A stretch of DNA of 64,000 nt from Phlyctochytrium arcticum (GCA_025602905.1 JAHLKI010000019.1:372001-436000); one strand, 5' to 3'; positions 51,553 to 63,807 are shown, counted from the first letter of the stretch. Notes: generated from the sequence alone by a model not told the origin. Numbers and translations are program-made.

Positions 51553-51995
51553 GTCTTGTTCTTTGTTCACAATAAGACAAAATTCCCCTATTCATCACTT
51601 CTTGCGCACGAACCGAGCTTGCTCTCTTTACCGTTGTTGGGTCACATTTGGGGTGTGATTGCGGCTGAGGTCGAATCAGTTTTGTGTGTGTGTATTCACA
51701 AGTAGCGGAATACCAATAAACATTGTGCGTCCGCGTGTACATGATCAATCAAATCTGTCGTTCACTGTTTTCCGAGCGTTTGCCGAACGTCCAACATGGA
51801 GGAGTTGTCACGGATGATCCGTCCACATTGCCGACAACATGGAATGATGACAGAACAGAAATGAAGCCAACGTCCAACATTGTGGACAACATGGAGCTAG
51901 CTTACAGATAGGAAGAATGGAATGAAATTGTGATATGTACAAAGAAGAATGCAAAAGGCCAAACAACTACAAAAAACAAAGCTGGCAGACTAATC

Positions 51996-54900
51996 CTACT
52001 TGTGAGTGTGAGAAGGTACAGGAATAGTCTTGACTTCGTCAGGATCATCGCCATGTTCCTGAATATAGTGTTGATGCATCCGGAGTCGGTGACGGAACTC
52101 GCTGACCACAATGTGAACGTCCGTGTCCAGGTCTCGGGCACCGTGCTTGGCATGAGCAAGAAGCGCGTCAATGGCCAGATCGTAGCGTGAGCAGCCGTTG
52201 ATGGTCAACATTCGGAAGGGGGTAGTTGTTGTGCCCTCCTCGTTGTAACCGTTCTGTTTGGAGGGGAGAAACGTTTGCGGTTAGCCTTCCCTCATGAATT
52301 GAATGATAACAAGATACGTACCACTTTGAGACGGCCGGCAATGTGGGGCCGGTCAAAGAGCAATCCTCGGATAAGAGCGGGGTACCCGTGGAAGTTTATA
52401 ATGATGGGCTTGTCCTTGGTAAACAGACTGTGGAAGACTTCCTCTGAAAGGGCATGAGGATGTCCGCCGCTCATACTCAACACCATCAGATCTGTTATAT
52501 ATGAGTGAGTTGAAGAATTTTGCTTGCATCTAAGGGTTTGGATATACCTGTCACGTTAACGACTCGAACACGGAGTTCGGGAGCTTCAATTTTGAGCAGG
52601 GCGGCCGCGGCGACCGTCTCAAACGTCATTTCGTTGCCGATACCGACCAATACGACGTCCGGGTCTTTTCCCTCGTGGGAACTGTACTGGCGCCAGATGG
52701 ACGCTCCCGCGCGACAATGCTTGACGGCCTCCTATAACACACATATATATATGTAAGTCGCGAGTTGTAGGGCAGGGAGCGTGGGAGAACGTACTTCGAT
52801 ACCCAACCAAACTGGCATGGGCTGTTTAGAACTAATAATCAGATTGACGTAATTCTTGGACGCGAGGCAATGGTCAATGGTCGACAGCAGCGTATTTGCG
52901 TCCGGGGGTAGGTAAATCCGGACCATGTTGGTTTTGAGGTTGATCAATGTATCAATGAAACTGGGGTTCTGGTGGGAATAGCCTAGTATGATATGAGGTG
53001 GACTGCTGCGCCATGGGAATGATTTGATTTTGAAGGACGTTACCATTGTGTTCTTGACGCCATAAAGTTGAGGATTCAATGTAGTTGAGTGAGGCCAGGT
53101 CTTTACGCCAGCTGGTTTCACGCGCTACTTTTTGAAACTATGGTTTGGTGTCAGTTAACGTCGGGGGATTTTCATCATGTAAGAAGTTTACCTTGGCATA
53201 CTGAATGACCATAGTGGCTATGAACAAGTGATAATTAACATGATGTTTTGAGGGTCGAGTTGAACCATGTTATACTCACTGACGATAGGCAAGAAACTCT
53301 CATAACTGGGAAAAAGACCGACGCGGCCCGTCAAAGTATATCCCTGCAACCAGCCTTGACACTGCACAAACAATGAGTATGAGATATCAGGGACCTTGGA
53401 TGATGGGCAGCAGACATACCTGATGCTCTGATAAGACTTCAATCACGCGTCCATTCTGGATTTCATTGGGGTTCCATTGGAATTGACGGGTTGTCTTTTC
53501 AAGTACGGCAGAAAGCTTGTTGCTGTCCAGTTCTAAAGCCAGATTGCGCAGTGAGTTAACATATGATGGCTGGGCGGGTGGGGGTTTTACGCGTACCATC
53601 GGGAGAGAAAATTCGGAAAGTGGATGGGTTCCTGGTGAAAAGTTTATGAGATGCCGGCCGGGGTCGTGCATGACTAGGCGTCAAAAAACTTACTGTTCGA
53701 CAACCATTGCCAAATATCTGAGATCGGTCACATTAGTTTTGCGACGATTGAAATACAACAAAGAAGGTTTGACCCACCTTCCACAGTTAACCATGCAACT
53801 CTCCCATTTGTCAGATTCTACACATTGGGGATGTCCGAATGGACGGAAATCGGGCAAGTTTAACGGCTTATAGGCGGCATATGTTTTCGGGTTGCGCCTA
53901 GACCCCGTCAATCATTAGGTCATGTACTTGGTAAAAGAGTATGGCAAAAGAGACATACCCCATCATTCGTTCCTCCTTGGGGAACGCGCTGCGCACCAGA
54001 TCGGTAGGTTTTCCCGCGCTAAACAGCTCCTCAGGCTTGTAGGACAACAACCACTTTTTGAGCAAGTCAAACTGTTCCTGGTCCTTGGCAGCTTTCGGGA
54101 GGGGAACCTGGTGAGATCGCCAAGTGCCCTCCACCTGCTTGCCATCAAGGCATACAGGGCCGGTCCAGCCCTTGGGGGTGCGTAAAATGATCATTGGCCA
54201 GCGAGGCTTGGAAATGGGACGGTCGTTACGAGCCGCATGTTGGATTTTGCGAATCTCAGCGTATGCCCTGAAATCAGTGAGAAAGAGTATGCAGGTAGGG
54301 GTGCCAGGAGAGTCATTACCAATCCAATGACGCGGCCATATCCGCGTCAATGTGGTCAAGATTTTCAACTATACGGACTTGATAACCATATCCAGTGAAT
54401 AAGGTCGCCAGTTCCTCATCGCTATGAGCCAGTGTGAGCATAGTTCAGACATTGAGAGATTGACTTAAGTGGGATACGCACGTCATTGAGCCAAAGATGG
54501 TTGGATTTGCAATCTTGTAGCCATTGGCATTCAAGATTGGGATGACAGCTCCACTTTCCTTGGGGTTGATGAACTTGTACGAGTGCCATGCCGTTGCTGT
54601 CGGGCCAGTTTCGGCTTCTCCGTCTTGAGAAGAGTTAGATCATACTGTTTGTTAACCTCATGAAGCAAGTGCTGTACCTCCAACAATGCAGGTAACAATC
54701 AAGTCTGGATTATCCATGACAGCCCCAAAACTGACAGACAATGCATATCCCAACTCCCCGCCTTCATGAATGGCACCGGGGACTTCAGCATTGATGTGAC
54801 TACGAAATGATTAGATCTCCCAGATAAACAAAGCAAAGGGATGCTATCAGCTCACCTCGGGAAGCCACCGGGCCAAGAGAATCCTCGAATCAGGTTGGTG

Positions 54901-55476
54901 AGACCGTCTTTGGACCAGGTATATTTGGAATCAAACACAGCCAAACTTCCTTCCAGATACAAGTTGGCGAGGACTGCCGGGGCACCATGGCCGGGACCCA
55001 CCACGAATAACATGTCGAGATCATTCTTTTTGATGAGACGATTGCAGTGAGAGTATACGAGTGTAATGGCAGGGCATGTTCCTAGTAGTAAGATATGAGC
55101 GATCTGAGCAAAGTGACAACGACGCGTAGGGCGATGTACCCCAATGACCCAGTAAACGAGGCTTGATGTCCGTCTCCTTTAGAGGCCGAGCGCCATCCAC
55201 GTCGTCCTTTAAAAAGATCATGGCAGCGGCCAAGTAGTTTGCTGCTCTTCGCGAGGCTTCCATGCTCGCAAACTCTTCCTTGGAATTGGCCGCATACTGC
55301 TCAATGTCCAGTTTGACTAGGAATTCTTTGGCATTCAGCGGCGGAAACGGGTTGATGTATGCCCCCAGTGGTCTCGGGCCGGGATGGTCGACATCGACCT
55401 TGTCTGTGTGCAGCTGCTTCTTGACGGTCTCGAGCACATTGGCCAGTATGCCTGTGGCAGCCGGGACCGGAGTCAT
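51996..55476 (-). CDS. XFP: Phosphoketolase (xylulose 5-P / fructose 6-P)
   Basis: About 17 minus-strand exons, roughly 800 aa. Early exons are 55476-55140, 55081-54856, 54799-54678, 54623-54482, 54421-54320 and 54267-53959. ThDP-dependent phosphoketolase motifs are visible: [66 protein letters not shown] (ThDP/Mg binding), [13 protein letters not shown], and [20 protein letters not shown]. It splits xylulose 5-phosphate into acetyl-phosphate and glyceraldehyde 3-phosphate. No acetate kinase gene is adjacent. The dense introns argue that the gene is long resident, even though the family is bacterial-like in origin. The ATG at 55476 is preferred to one 20 codons upstream. Confidence 0.93.
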
Positions 55477-55847
55477 CTTGTCTGATAAGTTGTTAAGTGG
55501 AAAAAGTTGTTTAATGCTCTGATAGTTAAAGCCCAAGATGGTTAATGGCGAGAATGTATGCTATATTTTCTTCGAATAGAACGGGTTTTTATAGTAAAGG
55601 AAAATGTGTGTCAAAAAGAAAGCCCAGTTTTGTACGTCACAGATCTCGTCACGTCATCGCAATGACAGGCTGGCGGCGGCGAGTTCTGACAGTTGCTGAG
55701 TTGACAAATTGACACCGGTGACTTGAGGCAAATAAAAAAGGGAATCAACAGCCGATGTGTCTGATATTATGTACAGTAGCAGGAATTATGTATCAGGATA
55801 GCAGGTCTATATGGAAGCACGGCCTAAACACAATCTATCTCACACAC

Positions 55848-58800
55848 CTAATCATTGTCCCCCCATCGGTCCCGCCATTCATCATCCATACCTCCCAGCG
55901 CCATCACCCCAAACAGATCCGTGCAGCATTTGCCAATAATCTCCAGTTCCTTGACCACATCGTCCATCCCCATCACATACGCATAATAATAGATGTACGC
56001 CGGATCATCATGCGACCCCACGTTCCGAGGCCGTACGGCTGGCAGTGCGCGAATCGCCTCAATCAACTGGTCGTGGGCCTCGCGTGCATCCGGAAATTCA
56101 GGTGGAAGTGGGTAGCGCAGAATCAGGGCCCCCGCGAGCAGGTAAAAGTACAAGAGGATGTTTCGGATGAGTTTTCGCCGTGCGGGCTGCACGGGATGGA
56201 TAAAATCAGCGCGGACTTTGGAGAAACCCTCCTTGGTGCTAAAATTGACGTGTGTCAAAAGACAAAAATTCAAAAAACCTCTGGCGGCGTGCCGCAAATA
56301 TGACTTACACTCCAACCCGTAAAGAAACAAACTTGTCCAGAATCTGGGTGCTTGCTTCCAGCATTCGAGCATAGATGGCTTTCGGAAACTTGCCTCGAAG
56401 ACGTGGCTCGTGCGTCGTCTGCGCTAAAAGGCCTTGCAACTCCGCGAGCGCTAGACGCAAATCCAACTCTTCCTCAAGAAAGTCTTGCAGATCCTCGTTC
56501 GTAGGATCGTCTACGCGGTCAAACAGTCCCACTAGGCGGCTGTACAGTAGGCCCATATCAAACAGTGTCTGTACATTGAGCAATAAATAAGCGCGTTCAT
56601 CCTCAGATCACCAATATATACATACATTGGATAACCCCATGCGTAACGCCTTCCGCGCACTGGTTGAAAATGCGTGTTAAGTTACATGCTTTAAACCGAT
56701 TGAGGCTATGTCATGGAACTCACGTTAAAGGCCAAACGACCCAGGATACGAGTAAGCCCACCAAACACCCAACCATCACTGCAAAGCCTCTCCTGAATGC
56801 AATCTCTGGTAACGAATAATCCCTTCCAGTAACAGGATCGACTGTGCCGGCATAGTCGTTCAGTATAATAATAGAGTAAGTCATCAGGTATATCTGTATA
56901 TAGACGGTGAGAATCGACTCTCATATTCATGCTATATTCTTTGACTATACCTGTCCCACTTTCGGATATTTTGATTGTGTGTACACATACATGCATGGTA
57001 TGGACACGAGCGTGGAGGCGACATAAGTGGCAATGGCGTCCTCCTTTGCTAACGTTCCCACAAGTAGCGCGGTGAAGGCCCCACCGATGGTGCCCAGAAT
57101 TCTCCATAGATTCGCAGTATTCGTTCCTCCAATCGACGGTGTCATGATGGCCACAAAGGTGGTTAAAGCCCAGTGCATACGGAAACTGTTGCAGGTCATG
57201 TTACATGAACAAATGCAACGGGATAGATTGAGCGAGATGACTTACTCATAGTAAATATCTTGAGTTTGTTCCAAAAATGCGGGTATAGCCATCAAGGTTA
57301 TCGTGACCGCGGTTTTTATGGCAAATCGAACTTCAAACTGCTTCAATGATGTGAAGACGTCCCATAGCCGTTTCCCCCAACTCTCTGTATTCTCACGAAC
57401 GATGGTACCAGGCATGGACATGACGCGGGGTATACGCCCCGGGGAAGGCTGATAGCCACTTTTCCCGGGCATCGCGCTCGGCCCATTCAGGTGTACTTTC
57501 CCCTGTCGCCAGGCCCTCCGATTTTTCAACTTGCGGTTCTTGAAAACACGCCAAAGCCAACTGAGCTTTCCCACCTGCCGTCGCTCCAGGATATCTATTT
57601 TTAGTGCTTCCAAAGCTTGCACCAATCGAATCAACTCTTTGCCAATTTCGAGCAGTTCAAACACAAAGAAAAACACCAGAAAGACGTCTTCGTGAACATG
57701 CTGATAAATTTCCATCAAGACCTTGCGTTGGTTGGCATCGAATTCGTCCAGAGCGGTGCTCAGACGCAATGCGATATTGTCCAGCGCGGGTAATATGGAA
57801 TCTGCATCCTCACCTTCTTGCGCTGGCGCAGTGAACACGGCTTCCATCAGAGAAATACTCTCACGGCACGTATTGATCAGTTGGTTGAGAGATCCACCCA
57901 TATTTCGCATAAACTCCACTAATGCTTGATTATCCGACTCTTGCGTTATGATGGTATCGACTTCTACAATGCTAGACTGTATACCACCCAAATGCTGACT
58001 CAATCTTTCCGCAGATTGAAAAATAGCAGAGTAGTGTTGGCGGTGGAGAAACATGCTGGTAGTGGGCTCAAAAGTCACTTCATACTGCAACGTTCGCAGG
58101 CGCAATAAGGTTCGTTGATGCTGGTGTACCATCCGTTCCAACTTTCCTTGCTGAGACATGATTGAGTCCAAATCAACTTGTGGATCGGACGCAGAACGCC
58201 ACATTCCTCCCTCCTCTTCCACTTGTACTCTTACGGTCTTTGCTTCCGTGGCAATTGACAGTGTATCAGAGAGAACCTCAAAAAACTTTCTTAGGTTAGC
58301 CAAGCTTTTCGATAACTCCTGTCTAAATGGAATCATTTTAAATCTGGGCTCTGAATGTTGCGAACACAAGCTATCCTTTACCTGAGCACGTTTGCTGCAG
58401 TCTTTGGCCACAAACAACAACAGCCCAAGAAGCTGATACATGTTCCGCAAAACAGGCTGCTGGCTGTCCGTACAAGCTTGTTTGACAGATGGAGAAGGGC
58501 GGCATCAGAGGACATTTGAGTGATGGTGATAAAGGTCAAAATATGGGTAATGGTGCATGCTTCAATTCCGTTTATGAGCTTTGCGGCAAATATATCAGGA
58601 GCCTGAACCCGTTTGACTGACCGGTTCCAATGGCTGGCCGTGCCACTCCAAACTTTGCGCGAACAAAGGCAAGAACGAAGGTTTCCAGAGCCAAGGTGAC
58701 CAAAGCTATAGAGTGTGCCTCAATGTCATTTCTTTGTTCCTCCTGGTAAAACAGTGCCAGCTGCAAACACCCTGACGCGATCAGATAACCTGCAGTCAGT

Positions 58801-59294
58801 CCTGCGATACAGCAAATCATGGCCTCAAACATGGCGCCGACCGTCCGTGCCCTACTCGCAAATAAATGGGGATAATGACATGATGAAAAAAGAACCCTTA
58901 CGGATGGAAATAAAGGGTAGCTGTGACCAAGAGATATGAACTTCCACCTAGATACCCTTGGGTATACTCCAGATAGGTTGGAAGCATGGCCACCATGTAT
59001 ACCAAAACAGCCTTTGCAGTGCTTGTTGTGCACATCTGCTGCGCAATTGCGAGCATAAACAGAAGGCCTTTGCGAAGTCCATTGCAGATCCCAGAACGTT
59101 GCCAACATCTTTGACGCGGAGAATGCCTAAATCCCAAAGATTAGTTTGATGGGTGGTGGATGGACAATGCGTATAGGATACCATCGAGCTGTAGACGAAG
59201 AAACTGGCTGCCCGTTAGGAACAGTCAAACTATTATGAGGCTCCCTTTGAAGTAATGGCGTTGTAACATCCTCGTCGGCCCCAGGCCGGGGCAT
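55848..59294 (-). CDS. FUSC/Bre4-type (ArAE_2) membrane exporter
   Basis: Ten exons (59294-59182, 59126-58902, 58851-58622, 58559-58382, 58343-57246, 57185-56951, 56893-56724, 56659-56626, 56568-56309, 56238-55848) encode 977 aa. There are two membrane halves. The first has LPTYLEYTQGYLGGSSYLLV, GAMFEAMICCIAGLTAGYLI, FVRAKFGVARPAIGTA and FCGTCISFLGCCCLWP. The second has FAIKTAVTITLMAIPAF, HWALTTFVAIMTPSIGGTNT and GTIGGAFTALLVGTLA. A large helical cytosolic segment lies between them, as in fungal Bre4/aromatic-acid-exporter proteins. Substrates are unknown. The ATG at 59294 is the first in frame, placed by splicing exon 1 to exon 2. Confidence 0.85.
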
Positions 59295-59514
59295 AATGGC
59301 CTAAGTACCGGGTTAACAAGGAAGCCAAATGGGTGGCAAGCTGGGATATATGCTGCCCACAATTTGAGGGTTTGATTGGTGTCGAAGAGAGGAGGTTGGG
59401 GCCAGGTTGGGGCAGATTTTGCCAAGTCGTCGTCCCGCCCTTACGTAATTTCATTTGGGGACTGATGCGGAACCTGGGAATTTCCTCACATCGGAAAACA
59501 ATATATTCAGGAGA

Positions 59515-59525
59515 TTGCTAACGGC

Positions 59526-59558
<33 letters not shown>

Positions 59559-59910
59559 CAGGTGGATTACCATAGAATACATTTGTTACCTAACCACTTC
59601 AGTGTCCGATCCTTTCCTTTGTAGAAATGAATAGGTGCCAAAGGGCAGCAGCTATGGCCGCCCGCCCACCTGGCCAATCTCACCCCCGGGTAATCAAGTC
59701 GAGCAGGGTTGCTCAATTGTGAAGAAGCTCTGATGGAAAAAGGCCTGAGGAGACCTATGGCGGCAATAGCACACATGGTTTGAAGCACAGAGACAACCAC
59801 TTTCTCCCACAGACAGATGGCGTTTGAATCTGTATGTTACAGGTGTATGTCTATGGTAATCCACCTGCAAGGGGGTGCCGTTAACACTTTTAGGGGGGTG
59901 CCGTTAACAA
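59515..59910. mobile_element. Foldback/MITE-like element with inverted termini and C31 tract
   Basis: Left end: TTGCTAACGGCACC followed by a pure C run (59527-59557, 31 C), then GCAGGTGGATTACCATAG (59558-59575). Right end: CTATGGTAATCCACCTGC (59851-59868), a perfect 18-bp reverse complement, then GGGGGTGCCGTTAAC (59871-59885), repeated as GGGGGGTGCCGTTAACAA (59893-59910). The internal approximately 275 bp has no convincing gene. The structure is that of a small non-autonomous DNA transposon whose left C tract may be an expanded copy of the CCCCC in the terminal repeat. No target-site duplication could be fixed with confidence. Confidence 0.72.
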
Positions 59911-59950
59911 TTCCCTATATTCACATATCAGCATCTATTTTCAGGGGTGT

Positions 59951-60585
59951 CTACGTAGTCCTCCCACCCACTAGATAAGGTACAACGAGGCAGAGACCCC
60001 AACTATCTTCCATCATGATCTCCCCCTTCACGAGACTTCGCAACAGGATGTTGAACGCCCCAGTGCAGCCCCGCAGTCCCACATACCCACAGCCTTGTCC
60101 CGAAACGCCGTCCCCGCCCTTGAAAACCTTCTTTCCGCCAATGTTGTGATTGACGAAGGGACAGAAGGGGCACTGTTTTGTGGTATACTCTTCGGTGGTG
60201 CAGACGACATCCTTCACTCGTTCGGATCGGCCCTGGCTTTGGCGAAGAGTCGTTGTCGGAACGCAAAGTGACTGATGTATATCGCGGCTTTTCTGGTAGT
60301 TTTGGGAAGGGTACACGGACGTCCTTTGCGGGGTCCATCACAAGGTCCGTTCACATCGGAGAGATCTTTGATAGGGGGAAGCGATAGTTTCTTCCGGCGC
60401 TTCCGTACCATTCCCATCGTCATGAACCCCGGGAGAATGATGGTGTCATAGTTGCGAACGAGGAAGTTTGCAAACGCACCGTGTGCTTGCTTGACGATCC
60501 CAGCGACGCGGTCGTGGATGAGGTTTCTCTTGTATTGATACCCGCGTGGATTTCGGAAACTGCATCGTTGCGTTCGGCGTAACAC
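59951..60585 (-). pseudogene. Fanzor (eukaryotic TnpB-like nuclease) 3' remnant
   Basis: Read right to left, 60585-60214 contains KRNLIHDRVAGIVKQAHGAF and YDTIILPGFMTMGMVRKRRK, then SHFAFRQRLFAKARADPNE. After a one-base frame change near 60215 the protein continues ERVKDVVCTTEEYTTKQCPF, NIGGKKVFKG, GCGYVGLRGC and TGAFNILLRSLVKG to a stop at 59951. This order is the C-terminal half of TnpB/Fanzor: RuvC-II region, the alternative Glu before a zinc ribbon, and the RuvC-III NGAxNI motif. The RuvC-I Asp and guide-binding half are missing. The Pro in ILPGF replaces the canonical RuvC-II Glu, as in many Fanzors. Two ribbon Cys and the RuvC-III Asp (RD to RG) are lost, so it is inactive. Confidence 0.8.
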
Positions 60586-61440
60586 TGCAAATGTTGCATT
60601 ACAATCGGATTGGCAACTTCTTGAGCAACAATGCTGCTGACGTCGTTCATGTGAAAAGGTGTTCCGTTCATCGACTTATGCTCATCAACTTGTCCACCAG
60701 TCTGAAGAAAACATTTAGAAATGGCCGTACGAATTCCATTCGTTGTGACAAACCTTGGCGTGTAAATTTGCCAGCAGTTTTTCAATCGAATCGATGGGTG
60801 GTAATGCCAGTCAAAGTTGTCCAGCCCACCACCAAATCATTTTCAACACCGCATTTGACAGGGGGTGTGTCGGCATCGTCATGAGAATAGCGCAGAGGGC
60901 GGTTCTGCGATTGGGGAAAGGAAACCATTTTGGGTCATCTTCCCCATGCTGCGGGGCAGTGCATGAGTGGTCACTGGTGGTGGCTGGCTGCTCCCACTCA
61001 AATGTCTCCTGGTCTTTCTTCCGGCCGTCCAACTCCTCAGCTTCCGCTTCGAGTCGCGCTCTCTCTGCCTGCTCGCGAAGATAATGAAATAGGTTAAAGC
61101 CGTTCGTTGGCGATGTTTGGGTACTCGGATTGTACACGCCCAAGGCCTCCAAATCCACCTCCATCGGAGTAGGATCTGAAATGGTACTATCGTCGGTAGC
61201 TAAATGGTGTGGTATGGTATTGTCCGCTGGATTTGCCTGTGTGCTTTCCATATGCTTTTTCTTGACCGACATTTTGTTCTTGATGGAAATTCGGCAGGTT
61301 TTGCAGCGTACAGTATTGTTGCTTCCATCTACTGTGGCAAATTGCTGGTTGATTTGGTCCGTAACTCTTTTGTTTGCAGTAAACTTCCCCTCGGACATTT
61401 CCTTCCAGTCGCTCAAGTTGCTGTAAGTCCCCCACCTCAT
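60545..61440 (-). pseudogene. Decayed transposase (Plavaka/KDZ-like) fragment
   Basis: A minus-strand frame from about 61404 to 60811 reads EGKFTANKRVTDQINQQFAT and NTVRCKTCRISIKNKMSVKK (a CxxC knuckle), an acidic linker, and PKWFPFPNRRTALCAILMTM, then PTHPLSNAVLKMIWWW. It shifts frame near 60835 and continues NCWQIYTPRFVTTNGIRTAI, NGTPFHMNDVSSIVAQEVAN and PIVMQHLQCYAE. The pattern WFPF..r.tal.a.l...P.hplS followed by ND.asi.aqe.ANP.V..hl..Y.E is what I know from the N-terminal part of Plavaka/KDZ-like transposases. The catalytic half is absent: the frame runs straight into the Fanzor remnant at about 60550. The superfamily is an inference. Confidence 0.5.
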
Positions 61441-61734
61441 ATGGTCTTTCTTGTAGTCGTGGCAACTTGAAGATTCGGGTCAGAGGTGAAGTGCAACGGC
61501 GAGATAGAGAGAATGCTTGGACTTGGGACTGCGAAAGAATAGTCTTAATGACAGCATGTCCTTCTTCCATCGTCTTGACATCTTCAAAGACTGTTTCGAA
61601 AGGCGCGTAACTGGTCCAAGAACCTTCAACGTTCCTATTTTGAAAAGCACACATGGGTAAGTAATTGGCCTTGCTTGTAGCGGATCGCTTCCAAAGTTGG
61701 GCTGGACTTGTTGACCATTGCTAAAATGTGTCAA
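61441..61734 (-). other. Open-frame debris upstream of the transposase remnant
   Basis: Overlapping minus-strand frames (61480-61734 and 61187-61654) contain SWTSYAPFETVFEDVKTMEE and GHAVIKTILSQSQVQAFSLS, but no complete domain is recognised. They may be a further decayed part of the same element or its 5' exon. No terminal repeat matching the foldback element was found at this end. Confidence 0.3.
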
Positions 61735-61846
61735 AAATTTCCTTGGCCTCGTCCAAATTGCGCTCGCGGAAATAATTGGAACAAGCTGTTACACGAGGAT
61801 AGAACATTCGAAACGAAACTTTGAAAGCAACAAGATTTGTTTGTTC

Positions 61847-61856
61847 TACTCGAGTA
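61847..61856. promoter_or_regulatory. Palindrome TACTCGAGTA beside the mobile-element remnants
   Basis: A fourth copy, in the non-coding stretch between the transposase remnant and the aminopeptidase gene. Function unknown. Confidence 0.3.
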
Positions 61857-62070
61857 ATTCCGAAAAATTGATAGAACAAAGATTGTACATCAAGATGGAA
61901 GCTAAATGTCAGACGTTCGAGTTTCTCACGGACTCGAATTCGACACCAGGTACCACTACCGTACTAAGGACTAATAAACCTGGGCTTCGCCCTTAGACGA
62001 GGGGCATATCAACAAGTCGTTATTTCTATGGTCTACAAAGATACAAGGTGTTCTTGAGCATGTTGCGGTG

Positions 62071-63693
62071 CTAAAGTTCAACATCAACGGGGATATGCAT
62101 TTCAGCTGGGCCTACGTAAACGTCGCCCTCGAAGAGGTCAGCATAGGGGGCCATCAAGGAAGACCCCTCATCTAATCTATTAGGAATAAAGGAAGCATCC
62201 ATGGCAAAGACTCCGACGGAATGAGCGATGGCCTTGGAGTTGATGACCATTGCGGCTTCGTTAATGTTTTCAAAAGTGTCGCATGCCCGGTGGTAGCACT
62301 TGTCAGCTGCAACTCCCGCCTCGCCTCCAAATAGCTTGGCTTGTGCTGCAGTCTTGCGGTCTGATGCCCCGGTGAAAAGACCTCCGCTGGGGACGCCTTG
62401 AGCGATGAACGGGCCATAGTCCGATCGACCGTTGAAGGCGGTGGGCACAAAGCCAACCTTGTTGTCCTTGAAGTAGTTGTTGAATAAAGCTTCAATTTCA
62501 AGCGAGCCTTGCGGGGCCCCATTGCTTCCAAGGGAACCATCACCGTCGTAAACCCCGATGTAGTAGTTGGGAGAGGCAATCATATCAAACTAATAATGAG
62601 ATCCGGTCAGACAGTGCGCGACACATAGGATGTTGCACGGGAGACTTACGTTCAAGTATACTTTGGTGCGCTTCAAGTCTGCTTTGGGAAGCTGGTTTAC
62701 ATAGTATTTGGATCCAACGAGACCAATCTCTTCAGCTGCCCACCAGCTGAAGCGAACTTGATTCTTGAGGGTGTTGACATGAGGAGCTAAAAGTAGGGCA
62801 GTCTGCAGAATGCCGCTGGAGCCAGATCCATTGTCGTTCATGCCGGGGCCTGCTGGCACAGAGTCCAGGTGTGCGCCAATGTGGATGAGGTTCTGGGGAT
62901 CACCGCCCTTTGTGGTGGCGATGACATTGTGATTGTATCGGGCCGCCAGCTTTGTTTCGAAGGAGATGAGGGATGTGTTGACAGTCTTGCCGGTTTCGAG
63001 GGACGCGACCAATTGGTTGGCAACATCATCTGACTCAATGGCAACCGTGGGAAGATCAAGCACGGCACGGGTGGAGAAGGACGCACTCGTTGCATCAGTC
63101 TCGCTGGTCGACAAAATAATCAGACCTACAGCCCCAGCTGCTTTCGCGAAACTCGCTTTCTCGGCTGCGCTGCATCCATCGCCACGAACAGCTACAATCT
63201 TGTTTTGTAACGCGGACTGCTGATAATCCTGAGCTTGGCAACCTGCTTCCAGGGCATCACGACCGCCAACCAGAACGAGTTCAGCCTCGATTCCATCAGC
63301 TGAACTTTTCGTGACCTTGGACAAGGTAACGACATCTTCAATTGGAACTTGGTCAATCATCAGCTGAGTGACAGTGGCACTGGCACCGGCATTGAGTCTT
63401 TGAACTTGTACATCGAATGCACCTGTTGCTTCCAGCAGTTGCTTCACGTATGCAACAGAGTCATCGGCGCCTTGAGTTGCAGATGCGCGGTTGTTGCCGT
63501 TGGTCTTGGCGATGCTCTCCAAAGCACGCAAATGACGAGAAAGATCCTTGTACTCTATGCCCTGCGCGAGGGTTTTGGCAAGGGTAGCGGCCTCATCGCT
63601 GTACTTGATGGGATGAACCGGATTGCTTTGGGCGGACGCGATAGGTGCAATAGATAGGAGGGCCGCGGCGAGCGGGATGAGGTTCAATAGCAT
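62071..63693 (-). CDS. Secreted M28 aminopeptidase (aminopeptidase Y-like) with PA domain
   Basis: Two exons (63693-62650, 62589-62071) encode 520 aa. The ATG at 63693 opens a signal peptide (MLLNLIPLAAALLSIAPIAS). A PA (protease-associated) domain covers about residues 120-245. The di-zinc M28 peptidase follows: LIHIGAHLDSVPAGPGMNDN (His-Asp, Asp), WWAAEEIGLVGSKYYV (catalytic Glu pair), FDMIASPNYYI (Asp), YHRACDTFENI (His). The enzyme removes N-terminal residues from peptides, in the vacuole (yeast Ape3) or extracellularly. A TACTCGAGTA palindrome lies 115 bp upstream of the start. Confidence 0.94.
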
Positions 63694-63807
63694 AATGAGG
63701 GACGCGTTCACAGCTTGTTGACCAGGGCGATGACATCCCGAAACTAGGTTTTATAGTTGCGACCATCGACCGTCATTGCCTGCCGCTATCGCGGGTAGTT
63801 AATTGAC

